Source: Enterococcus sp. PF1-24 (lineage in GTDB: Bacteria > Bacillota > Bacilli > Lactobacillales > Enterococcaceae). Taken from it: a stretch of 58,195 nt of DNA. Below are positions 44,500 through 51,735 of this stretch, piece after piece. Positions within the stretch are counted from its first letter, which is position 1, and each line of letters starts with the position of its first letter. Under the pieces are notes generated by a model. It was given only the letters and a program-made list of their open reading frames with translations, was not told the DNA's origin and searched no databases. The stretch is from assembly GCF_029893325.1 (NCBI RefSeq), contig NZ_JARXWL010000018.1, positions 1 through 58,195 on the forward strand. Reading direction: 5' to 3'. Made by a program: the position numbers and the translations under genes.

Positions 44500-44742
44500 A
44501 TGATTAATCAATCTGCAACGTTAGTTGAAGCTTTGGCTGAGGATTTGGGTGTGAAAATTCGGATTCCCCGACCAACTAAGCGGGATTTACAAATTAGTGC
44601 AGCCACGAATTGTCTTGTGGGGGCTGGCTTGACTGCTGGTGGAATTATTATCTCAAGCAAAACCCTTGTCTTTTTAGGTGTGGTTGGCTTAGCGAGCTCT
44701 GTCGCAATGCAAGCTTATTTAGATGGGGACGATTGGCACTGA
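44500..44742 (+). CDS. Small protein with hydrophobic C-terminal half
   Basis: An 80-residue protein. The N-terminal 30 residues are soluble with a KIRIPRPTKRDLQ basic patch, followed by two hydrophobic segments rich in Gly and Ala (about 34-50 and 55-70) and a DGDDWH end. CGGAGGG precedes the ATG. Third gene of the TetR module. Family not recognised. Confidence 0.7.
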   Translation: MINQSATLVEALAEDLGVKIRIPRPTKRDLQISAATNCLVGAGLTAGGIIISSKTLVFLGVVGLASSVAMQAYLDGDDWH

Positions 44743-45361
44743 AATTATTTCGGTGGCTACCCAAATTAAATACAAGAAAGTAAGCAATATCAGCTTTTAT
44801 TATCGCAAATCGAGTCTGCTAGTCTTTGCTAAGCAGGTTAAGAGAGGGATAATCTAAACTTAATTGTTTGCTTTCTTTTTTTGCGTATTTTTCACAAATT
44901 TTACGCAAGAGGGCTGGCTTTTTTAGCATTTTTCCAAAAATCTGTAAAAAAATATAAAATTCCTCTTAAGAGATTGCTATTTGCTATCCCCAGTTGCTTG
45001 CTTTTGTGGTATGCTAAAGAGGTCGAAAGAATTTGTAACTTCTAAAAAATTAATATGTTGAGCTGCAGTACAAAAACACGCCTTTCCCAACTGTGGAAGG
45101 GTGGTTTTTGTTGGCTTAAACTAGCAAAATCGATTAGAATGAAAATAACTATCTAAACTTGAAAATTACAAATAAAACGTTGATGATTTTTTTCTCTGTT
45201 AATTTGAGAAAAAAGAATTACTAAATAGATAAAATCGCAAAAGAAAAGACTGACTTTTTGTAAGAAAATCAGTCCTGTAAGCCAGCGGGCAGATAAGAGA
45301 GGACAAAACTGAATTTCTGCAAAAATTCAATACCGTAAAATGAACGCGGAGGAAGATTATT
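44743..45361. other. 619-nt gap without a protein gene
   Basis: No convincing coding frame. It contains a TTGCGTA/TACGCAA hairpin near 44880-44908, an extended -10-like TGTGGTATGCT ending at 45015, an imperfect inverted repeat with TTTTT near 45067-45110 (see the candidate RNA entry), a GACTGA...TCAGTC hairpin near 45248-45275 and the rodZ ribosome site. The rodZ promoter is probably in the AT-rich part after 45150. Confidence 0.4.
45010..45113 (+). ncRNA. Candidate small RNA, low confidence
   Basis: A TATGCT box with an upstream TG (extended -10) at 45010-45015 is followed about 50 nt later by an imperfect GC-rich inverted repeat (CAAAAACACGCCTTTCC against GGAAGGGTGGTTTTTG) ending in T5. 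The unit lacks a reading frame. This is only a promoter-like plus terminator-like pair; no homology supports it. Confidence 0.25.
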
Positions 45362-46264
45362 GTGGCGAAAACGAATGTAGGAAATCGACTGCGACAAGCA
45401 CGTTTAAATAGAAAATTAACCATAGATGATTTGCAACAACAAACTAAGATTCAAAAAAGATATTTAGAAGCCATTGAAATGGATAAATTTGATGAGCTGC
45501 CGGGCACTTTTTATGTGCGGGCGTTTATTCGGCAGATTGCCGAAGTGGTGGGGGAAGACGGCGATGAGCTAGTTGATTTATTCAACAGCCGCCACGCTGA
45601 ACCGGTTAAATTTGATCCACCACCAACTTTAAACCCGATTACTAGAAAAGAAGTTCATGAAGAACCCGAGGAAGAGACGCCGTTACAATTTTTTTGGCGT
45701 AGCTTGCCGATTATTTTGTTAGGTGTCGGTGCTTTAGGAATTTTAACTATTGTCGGGATTATGATGTATGAGGAATGGCGGGCGGAGCCGATTATTGATC
45801 CACCAGCCGCCTTAGTTAGTAAAGAAAGCTCTAGTAGCTTAATTGAAAGTTCTAGCACGGCTGAAAGTAGCAGCGAGCCAGTCAGCTCGGAAATCGTGGA
45901 ATCTTCTACTACCGAAGAATCATCGGCACCTACTGAGATGGTCCTTTCTTTTGACGGAGAAACAGATGGCATGATTAATATGACGGCAAATACGGTTACG
46001 CAACCAGCAGTTTTAACTTTTGAGGGTACCAATGCGCAAGCTTGGGTAGGCGTTCAAATTGACAACGCCTATGTTTACCAACATACTTTAGCAACTGGGG
46101 AAAAAGAAGATTTTGAAATCCCAGCCGGCACGGCGGAAGTGGTCGTTACTTTAGGGGCTTCCAACAATAGCACTTTGGTGTTAAACGGTACGCAGTTAGA
46201 TTTGAATCCTAATCAAACTGATGATATTCAACGGACAATTGTGTTGAAATTGAATTATCAATAA
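45362..46264 (+). CDS. rodZ: RodZ-like HTH membrane protein
   Basis: A 300-residue protein: an N-terminal RodZ-type helix-turn-helix (NVGNRLRQARLNRKLTIDDL to about residue 75), a single membrane helix at about 116-138, a Ser/Glu-rich extracellular linker (residues 155-190) and a C-terminal RodZ domain with FEGTNAQAWVGVQIDN. It links MreB-type cytoskeleton to wall synthesis; in cocci a division role is likely. The start is GTG, preceded by GGAGGAAG. pgsA follows, the conserved order. Confidence 0.92.
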   Translation: MAKTNVGNRLRQARLNRKLTIDDLQQQTKIQKRYLEAIEMDKFDELPGTFYVRAFIRQIAEVVGEDGDELVDLFNSRHAEPVKFDPPPTLNPITRKEVHEEPEEETPLQFFWRSLPIILLGVGALGILTIVGIMMYEEWRAEPIIDPPAALVSKESSSSLIESSSTAESSSEPVSSEIVESSTTEESSAPTEMVLSFDGETDGMINMTANTVTQPAVLTFEGTNAQAWVGVQIDNAYVYQHTLATGEKEDFEIPAGTAEVVVTLGASNNSTLVLNGTQLDLNPNQTDDIQRTIVLKLNYQ

Positions 46265-46313
46265 GCTATTTTGCAGTTAAAAGAGCAAGCATAAAGAAAG
46301 CAGGAATAAATGA

Positions 46314-46892
46314 ATGAATTTACCAAATAAATTAACGGTTTTACGGATTTGTATGATCCCACTTTTTATTATCATTGTGATTGGCAATTGGAGTTGGGGT
46401 AACCTAGAAATCGCTGGAACCGCTGTACCCGTAACTCAGTTAGTCGCAGCAATTGTTTTTGCAGTAGCCAGCATTACTGACTGGTTAGATGGAAAAATCG
46501 CTCGCGCCAACAATTTAGTAACTAATTTCGGCAAATTCGCTGATCCGTTAGCTGATAAAATGTTAGTGATGACCGCTTTTATTTTATTAGTAGAACAAGG
46601 AAAAGTTCCCGGTTGGGTAGTGGCAATTATCGTTTGTCGCGAGTTAGCCGTAACAGGTTTACGCTTATTGTTAGTGGAAGGCGGCGAAGTCATGGCGGCT
46701 GCGTGGCCAGGTAAAGTTAAAACCGCCACACAAATGATAGCGATTATCTTGCTATTCATTAACAACGTACCTTTCAGCGCTATCGGCGTACCATTAGATT
46801 TAATTATGCTATACATTTGCCTAGCTTGCACTATTTATTCAGGCGTAGACTACTTCATAAAAAACCGCGATGTCTTTAAAGGATCTATGTAA
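46314..46892 (+). CDS. pgsA: CDP-diacylglycerol-glycerol-3-phosphate 3-phosphatidyltransferase
   Basis: A 192-residue membrane enzyme that makes phosphatidylglycerol phosphate, the committed step to phosphatidylglycerol and cardiolipin. The CDP-alcohol phosphatidyltransferase motif DGx2ARx8Gx3Dx3D is complete (DGKIAR..., G..., FADPLADK). N-terminal NLPNKLTVLRICMIPLFII is typical. About five membrane helices. A repeat element begins right after its stop. Confidence 0.96.
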   Translation: MNLPNKLTVLRICMIPLFIIIVIGNWSWGNLEIAGTAVPVTQLVAAIVFAVASITDWLDGKIARANNLVTNFGKFADPLADKMLVMTAFILLVEQGKVPGWVVAIIVCRELAVTGLRLLLVEGGEVMAAAWPGKVKTATQMIAIILLFINNVPFSAIGVPLDLIMLYICLACTIYSGVDYFIKNRDVFKGSM

Positions 46893-46895
46893 ACA

Positions 46896-47046
46896 GAAAA
46901 GCGGAGAGAGTTGTACTGCACCCGAGCAAAGTGCAAAATCAAATTATAGCGGTGATTTATACCACGAATTTTATTTTCACTTTGCCGAGCGGTGCAAACT
47001 CTCGCAGCTAGATCATAGAAAAAGCTGAACGAGCTCGTTCAAGCTA
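46896..47046 (+). repeat. Palindromic repeat cluster F, one unit plus a fragment
   Basis: F1 (46898-47012) begins 5 nt after the pgsA stop. Outer arms GAGAGTT/AACTCTC and TGCACC/GGTGCA with a GTAC bulge; base arms GCAAAGTG/CACTTTGC. The inner tip GCGGT/ACCAC has one C-A mismatch. F2 (47015-47046) is a 5' outer arm fragment containing the palindrome GAACGAGCTCGTTC. Plus-strand orientation, as for pgsA. Confidence 0.85.
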
Positions 47047-47101
47047 AAACAAAAGCAATTTCTGCGGGTTTCTCCGCAATTTTAAAATGAGGTGTCATTT
47101 G

Positions 47102-47497
47102 ATGGAAAAAGTATTGATTTCAACAACGGTTGATTTAACAGAAGGTGGCTGTAATTCTTGCGGTATTTCAAAATGCACCGTTTATACTTTGCATTTTGCC
47201 GATTATCAACTACTAATTGATGAAATGACGGTTGCCGCTTTTGTTCAAGGCATTGCTTTGAAACACGGCTGGCGCCAAGAAATGGAAATGGATTTATTAG
47301 GTGGCGATTATCTGATTTTCCAAAAAGATGGTGCCGAAGTGACTGTTAAAGAAGAATTTCAAGGAACCACTTATGAAAAAAATGGTCAAAAAATTGTAGT
47401 ACCTCCACAAATTTTAAGTGAAGCCGAAGTTTTTGCTTTCACCAATCAAATTTTACCGGCGATGTTTGATATTGCAGCGGTGGAATTTGAGATGTAA
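47102..47497 (+). CDS. Conserved small protein with N-terminal cysteines
   Basis: A 131-residue soluble protein. Three cysteines lie in GGCNSCGISKC (residues about 16-26), a spacing that could bind a metal or form a disulfide. The rest alternates short strands and helices with an acidic C-terminus (ILSEAEVFAFTNQILPAMFD). AGGTGTC precedes the ATG at 47102. The family is not recognised. It stands alone between repeat F and a bidirectional terminator. Confidence 0.65.
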   Translation: MEKVLISTTVDLTEGGCNSCGISKCTVYTLHFADYQLLIDEMTVAAFVQGIALKHGWRQEMEMDLLGGDYLIFQKDGAEVTVKEEFQGTTYEKNGQKIVVPPQILSEAEVFAFTNQILPAMFDIAAVEFEM

Positions 47498-47513
47498 GCT
47501 TAATTTGAAAAAT

Positions 47514-47551
47514 AAAAGACGATTCCAGCGATGAAGTTGGAATCGTCTTTT
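47514..47551. terminator. Bidirectional terminator
   Basis: AAAAGACGATTCCA pairs perfectly with TGGAATCGTCTTTT (14 bp, 10-nt loop), between the converging small gene and the CPBP protease gene. Confidence 0.9.
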
Positions 47552-47565
47552 TTGATAGTTGTCGT

Positions 47566-48474
47566 TTAGATGAAATAGCTCCAAATAATCATGATGATTG
47601 TAAAAGCATAAAAAAGAATGCTAGGGATATTAAATAGCGCCTTGTGGTCAAAGTTGCCGCTATCTTTAGTTAGAAAAACTTCTTTTTTGCGTCGCAAGAA
47701 AAGAATCAATACAACAATGCCGGCAATGGCAATACCCCAATTGAAAAGACCGTAGATGATTAAGGCGATTTGACTGTTTGAGCGTACGATAATGGAGCCA
47801 ATGCCCACGCCACCTAGGAAATTAATCGTCATATGCAAAATGACATTATATTTAATCGTGCCAGTTCTACAAGTGATGGTAGCAAAAATGAAACCTAGGG
47901 CAGTTGCATATAAACTTTGCGCCAGATTCATGTGGAATAAGCCGAAAAAGATACTGCTCCAAACAATATAAGTTTTTTCACCATAACCGGATAACTTTTT
48001 ATAAGGAATCCAACGAAACAGAACTTCCTCCATAATCGGAGCAATAATGACACCGCAAAGGAAAAAAATCCACTGTGGAACATTTGATTCTGCTAAACTA
48101 GCGGTAGTTGCTGAAGCATTTTTACCAATTATGGCTTCAAAGATTACGGCTAACAGATTTAAGAAAGTAGTGATACCAGCGGCAATTAAATATAGTGGTA
48201 CCAGTTGTTTGATGCTGAAACTGGTTTCTTTAGCTGACGATGTTTTATCCGGCAGTTTTCTGATAATTAATAGGGATAAGGGCAGTGCAAAAATATACAT
48301 TCTGACATAGGTCAGCAGCATTGCGAAAGATGCATCATTAGCGATTTTTGGCGCAATTTGATTCAAGATTAAATAAAAAATTTGTGGTAATAATAAAAGG
48401 GCTAATACGGTAAAAGCTACAAACATCCAACCTAGTAAGTTATAGGCTTTATGTGCTTCTTTGTTTTTGTTCAT
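47566..48474 (-). CDS. CPBP-family intramembrane metalloprotease
   Basis: A 302-residue protein with about eight membrane helices. The CPBP/Abi motifs are complete: EE at 149-150 with R154 (IMEEVLFRW), FGLFHMN with H181, and H214 in ILHMTIN. In Gram-positive bacteria, relatives give bacteriocin self-immunity or process prenylated or membrane proteins. GAGGAG precedes the ATG at 48474; an upstream extension of 58 codons lacks a ribosome site. It follows a terminator that separates it from the histidine kinase gene on the same strand. Confidence 0.88.
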   Translation of the reverse strand: MNKNKEAHKAYNLLGWMFVAFTVLALLLLPQIFYLILNQIAPKIANDASFAMLLTYVRMYIFALPLSLLIIRKLPDKTSSAKETSFSIKQLVPLYLIAAGITTFLNLLAVIFEAIIGKNASATTASLAESNVPQWIFFLCGVIIAPIMEEVLFRWIPYKKLSGYGEKTYIVWSSIFFGLFHMNLAQSLYATALGFIFATITCRTGTIKYNVILHMTINFLGGVGIGSIIVRSNSQIALIIYGLFNWGIAIAGIVVLILFLRRKKEVFLTKDSGNFDHKALFNIPSILFYAFTIIMIIWSYFI

Positions 48475-48568
48475 TTTTTCAACTCCTCTATTTTGATAGG
48501 TTATTTCTTTTCTTATAGTAGCGAAAATATAGTGAATTATCAATTTTTTTGATGATTTAGCGAAAAAG

Positions 48569-48600
48569 GAAAAGCTCAAGGCAATGTGCCTGAGCTTTTC
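48569..48600 (-). terminator. Terminator of the histidine kinase gene
   Basis: GAAAAGCTCA plus GGCA pair with TGCC plus TGAGCTTTTC across one bulged base, with CCTTTTT following on the minus strand, just past the kinase stop. Confidence 0.85.
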
Positions 48601-48604
48601 AAAT

Positions 48605-50455
48605 TTATTTTTCAATAATAATTTCTTGGGTAAATAAACCTGCTTCAATTTTGGTGTTCATTAAAACATTTTTGTAAGGCGCTAAGGTTTTGCGGTAACT
48701 GGCTAGGCCGATGCCGCGATTATCCCCCTTGCTAGAAACGCCGTATTTTTGAATTTCATCTAAATTAACAGTGTCGGAATGTAAGGTATTGCAAATATTA
48801 ACATAAATGGCTTTACTTTCTTCTAATAAGATAATCGTTACTTTGCCATCAGCTTTATTTCTGACTTCCTCCATAGCATTATCAATTAAAATCCCCAATG
48901 CCCGCACAAAATCAATCCTAGAAATCCCGCAAGTGGTGAAAGGATTGAGAATCTCCAACTTAAATTGAATTCCTTCTGTCATCATTTGACTACACTTGGT
49001 TAGCAGTAAATTTTTGACAGCTGGTATTTGCAACTGATGTAAGTCCGTTAAAGTTTTCATATTATCATTGATTTTAAATTGGAAAGATGCTTCAAATTCA
49101 GTCAGAAAATCTTGCATTTCTTCAGGTTGCTTGTTGTGAGCTTTATTGGTTAATTCCTTCAATAAAGTTAGCTGGTTGGCTTTTAAATCTTCAATGGCGG
49201 TCGTGGCTTCTCCTACCATTTGCAAATAATGAGTTTGTGAAAAATTCAGGTTTTCTTGCATCTGCGTTTTTTGATAAGAGCTAGCTAAAACGATATAGGT
49301 AGTGAATAAAAATAGGATTAGCAACAGCAGATTGAAAGCCGCAATCACTAAGTTTAAACCCGCACCAGCAGCTGTGCTGTAAAGTAAAGCAACCCCGCCT
49401 AACAGACCAATCACTACAATCGCCATAAAAAGTTCCAGCTTGTTTTTAGCAAAATGCGAAAACGTCTGTTTACGATTTTCCTTTTTAAAAATATTTCTGA
49501 AAAAAGATTGATAGTGATATTTTTCTTGGAGTGCAACGGCATTTTCAACGATAGTTACATGATTTAATTTATCAACTGAGCTTTCAAAATAGCTGGTTAG
49601 AGAATCAGTTTCCGCATCTTCCGCATTCAAGAAAAAGCTAGTGACTAAATTTTTAAAGTCGTGACGAATCATCCGCACTTCTTTTTGAAAATGATCAATC
49701 GTTTGTAAGTGCAAATCTTGTTGTTTAGCTAAGGTGTTTTGCAACTCCATTTGCTGCCGGTTATTTTCAGCAAATGTGGCTGCTACGGCGATAATCATCA
49801 AAATTAAAGAGAGCAAATAACCGATTAGGATACTGGCAAGTATGTCAATATTGAAAATTGGAAAATATATAAAAAGGCATTTGTAAATAAACCAAAAGAA
49901 AAAACTGATAGTCGCAGTAATAATAGTTCTGCGTTTTGTTGTAAAAAAGATAGTAAAGGCCTCAGAAAAATTAAAGAGCCGAAGCATTTTCATTAATAAT
50001 AATCCAACAAATAAAACCCAAGCATACATAGTAAATAAATAAAAAAGTGGATCAGCATTAAAATTAAAAAACGTATCAACAAGCCCTTTTAAAATCGCAT
50101 AAGTATTGGTAGTAAGAAACAAGCTAATTCCTGCTGCGGCTAAGGTTTTCCAAAATTGATGATTACCTAAGGAATAAATAAAACTAAAAATTATAAGTTG
50201 GAATTGCCAATTAATACATTCCCACAAAAAAGGATAAGCCAGGACAAACTCATAAAATTTAGGAATAAAATATAAGAAATTAGAGCCTACTTGTAAAACT
50301 AAATAGAGCATAAAACCTGGCGTGAGATGTTTCCAATGAATCTTCCTGTCAATCAGATTGACGGTAATTCCTATCAAAGAAATACCAAAAAACAATGAAA
50401 TCACAAATGAATTAAAAGCCGTTGAGAAATATGGATTTGCAAATAAATTAGCCAT
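48605..50455 (-). CDS. GHKL-type sensor histidine kinase with two membrane/helix cassettes
   Basis: A 616-residue kinase. Seven or so N-terminal helices (residues 15-228) lead to a phosphoacceptor region with H265 in MIRHDFKNLV. Instead of passing straight to the ATPase domain, a second block follows: two helices (about 342-392) and another helical region (about 400-480) that resembles the first, IEDLKANQL aligning with IRHDFKNL but lacking His. The GHKL domain has the N box ILIDNAMEE (522-530, N526) and GDNRGIGLAS (577-586). AgrC-like kinases lack this second cassette. No response regulator gene is adjacent. GAGAGGGGG precedes the ATG at 50455. Confidence 0.85.
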   Translation of the reverse strand: MANLFANPYFSTAFNSFVISLFFGISLIGITVNLIDRKIHWKHLTPGFMLYLVLQVGSNFLYFIPKFYEFVLAYPFLWECINWQFQLIIFSFIYSLGNHQFWKTLAAAGISLFLTTNTYAILKGLVDTFFNFNADPLFYLFTMYAWVLFVGLLLMKMLRLFNFSEAFTIFFTTKRRTIITATISFFFWFIYKCLFIYFPIFNIDILASILIGYLLSLILMIIAVAATFAENNRQQMELQNTLAKQQDLHLQTIDHFQKEVRMIRHDFKNLVTSFFLNAEDAETDSLTSYFESSVDKLNHVTIVENAVALQEKYHYQSFFRNIFKKENRKQTFSHFAKNKLELFMAIVVIGLLGGVALLYSTAAGAGLNLVIAAFNLLLLILFLFTTYIVLASSYQKTQMQENLNFSQTHYLQMVGEATTAIEDLKANQLTLLKELTNKAHNKQPEEMQDFLTEFEASFQFKINDNMKTLTDLHQLQIPAVKNLLLTKCSQMMTEGIQFKLEILNPFTTCGISRIDFVRALGILIDNAMEEVRNKADGKVTIILLEESKAIYVNICNTLHSDTVNLDEIQKYGVSSKGDNRGIGLASYRKTLAPYKNVLMNTKIEAGLFTQEIIIEK

Positions 50456-50625
50456 AAAATTCCCCCTCTCCAACAACAAAATAATTGTCTTCCACTACAT
50501 TGTAGCATAGCTTTCCCCAAAATTTTTCGCTTAAATTGCATTAATTTCCCTTTTTTTGACATTCAACTTGAAATGAAATCTTAGAAAAACGAAAAATTTT
50601 GCTGATTTTAAGCAACATCAGAAAT

Positions 50626-50691
50626 AAATGCCGAACTATTTTCGAAAAAATGCAGAAAATACTCGATATTTTTTCCTTAAAACTTTATAAT
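50626..50691 (+). promoter_or_regulatory. purR promoter region with PurBox
   Basis: AAATGCCGAACTATT at 50626-50640 matches the Gram-positive PurBox core (CCGAAC followed by AT-rich bases), and TATAAT is at 50686-50691 with only a weak -35. Autoregulation of purR is common. Confidence 0.6.
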
Positions 50692-50725
50692 AGGTACTAA
50701 ATAAAATTAAAAGGAGCAGTGTGTA

Positions 50726-51547
50726 GTGAAAGTAAGACGTAGTGAACGTTTAATTGATATGACCCATTACTTATTGGATCATCCCCATGAATTGATTTCT
50801 TTAACTTTTTTCTCAAAGCGCTATGAATCTGCAAAATCTTCAATTAGTGAGGATTTGGCGATTATTAAAAAAACTTTTGCAAAGCGAGGAACGGGCACTT
50901 TAGAAACTTTTCCTGGTGCAGCTGGTGGGGTTTGTTTTGTCCCAGCAATTTCAGCTGAAGAAGCAAAAGCATATATTACCTCTTTGGCGGATCGTTTGTC
51001 AGAGCAAGATCGCTTACTTCCAGGAGGCTATGTCTATTTATCAGATTTATTAGGAGAGCCACAAATGTTACGGCAAGTGGGTCGCATTATCGCCACGAAA
51101 TATTTAGGGGATAAAGTCGATGCAGTGATGACTGTTGCCACTAAAGGTGTACCAATCGCTCAAGCGGTTTCTTACTATTTAAATGTTCCCTTTGTAATTG
51201 TGCGACGAGATTCAAAAATTACTGAAGGTTCAACCGTTAGCGTTAACTATGTTTCCGGTTCCTCTGAACGTATTGAAAAGATGGAACTATCAAAACGTAG
51301 CTTGAAGCGGGGGTCACGAGTGTTAGTAGTGGATGACTTCATGAAAGGCGGCGGCACGGTTAACGGTATGAAGAGCTTGATTGAAGAATTTGAAGCAACT
51401 TTAGTTGGCATTACTGTTTTCGCTGAATCAAAATTCCACGGGGTGCGGGCTGTCGATGACTATACTTCTTTATTATTCGTAGAAGATGTCGATACCGCTA
51501 CCAAAAATATTACCGTTGTCCCCGGCAACTATTTTGATAAAGAATAA
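50726..51547 (+). CDS. purR: Purine operon repressor PurR
   Basis: A 273-residue regulator. A winged-helix N-terminus (KVRRSERLIDMTHYLLDHP, with YESAKSSISEDLAI as recognition part) is joined to a phosphoribosyltransferase-like domain whose PRPP loop is VLVVDDFMKGGGTVNG. PRPP, the signal of purine demand, releases it from PurBoxes. The start is GTG, 10 nt after AAGGAG. Followed by a terminator, then glmU. Confidence 0.96.
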   Translation: MKVRRSERLIDMTHYLLDHPHELISLTFFSKRYESAKSSISEDLAIIKKTFAKRGTGTLETFPGAAGGVCFVPAISAEEAKAYITSLADRLSEQDRLLPGGYVYLSDLLGEPQMLRQVGRIIATKYLGDKVDAVMTVATKGVPIAQAVSYYLNVPFVIVRRDSKITEGSTVSVNYVSGSSERIEKMELSKRSLKRGSRVLVVDDFMKGGGTVNGMKSLIEEFEATLVGITVFAESKFHGVRAVDDYTSLLFVEDVDTATKNITVVPGNYFDKE

Positions 51548-51554
51548 TTGGCAG

Positions 51555-51581
51555 AAGCCTCGCGCAAGCGGGGCTTTTTTT
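51555..51581 (+). terminator. Terminator of purR
   Basis: AAGCCTCGC/GCGGGGCTT, 9 bp with one G-T wobble and a GCAA loop, followed by seven T. After it, CGCAGCTAGAT at 51598-51608 matches the 3' edge of the palindromic repeat family. Confidence 0.9.
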
Positions 51582-51735
51582 GTACAGACTAAGCCACCGC
51601 AGCTAGATATTTAGCAGAAGAAGTATCAGCAAATTTTCAACTATACCATTTCATAAATGAAAAGGTTGAAATTCTACTTGCCCTAAGCTAAACTAAAGCA
51701 GACAGAGAAAAGTTTAAAGAGGGGCGTGAACTATT

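Noticed and set aside
47566-48648. CPBP protease starting at 48648 with 58 extra residues
   Set aside because: The extension crosses the terminator region, is unlike the family N-terminus, and a strong GAGGAG site precedes the ATG at 48474.
47566-50455. CPBP protease plus kinase as a complete bacteriocin quorum-sensing locus
   Set aside because: No response regulator, AgrB-type or ABC exporter, or double-glycine peptide gene is found nearby, and a terminator separates the two genes.
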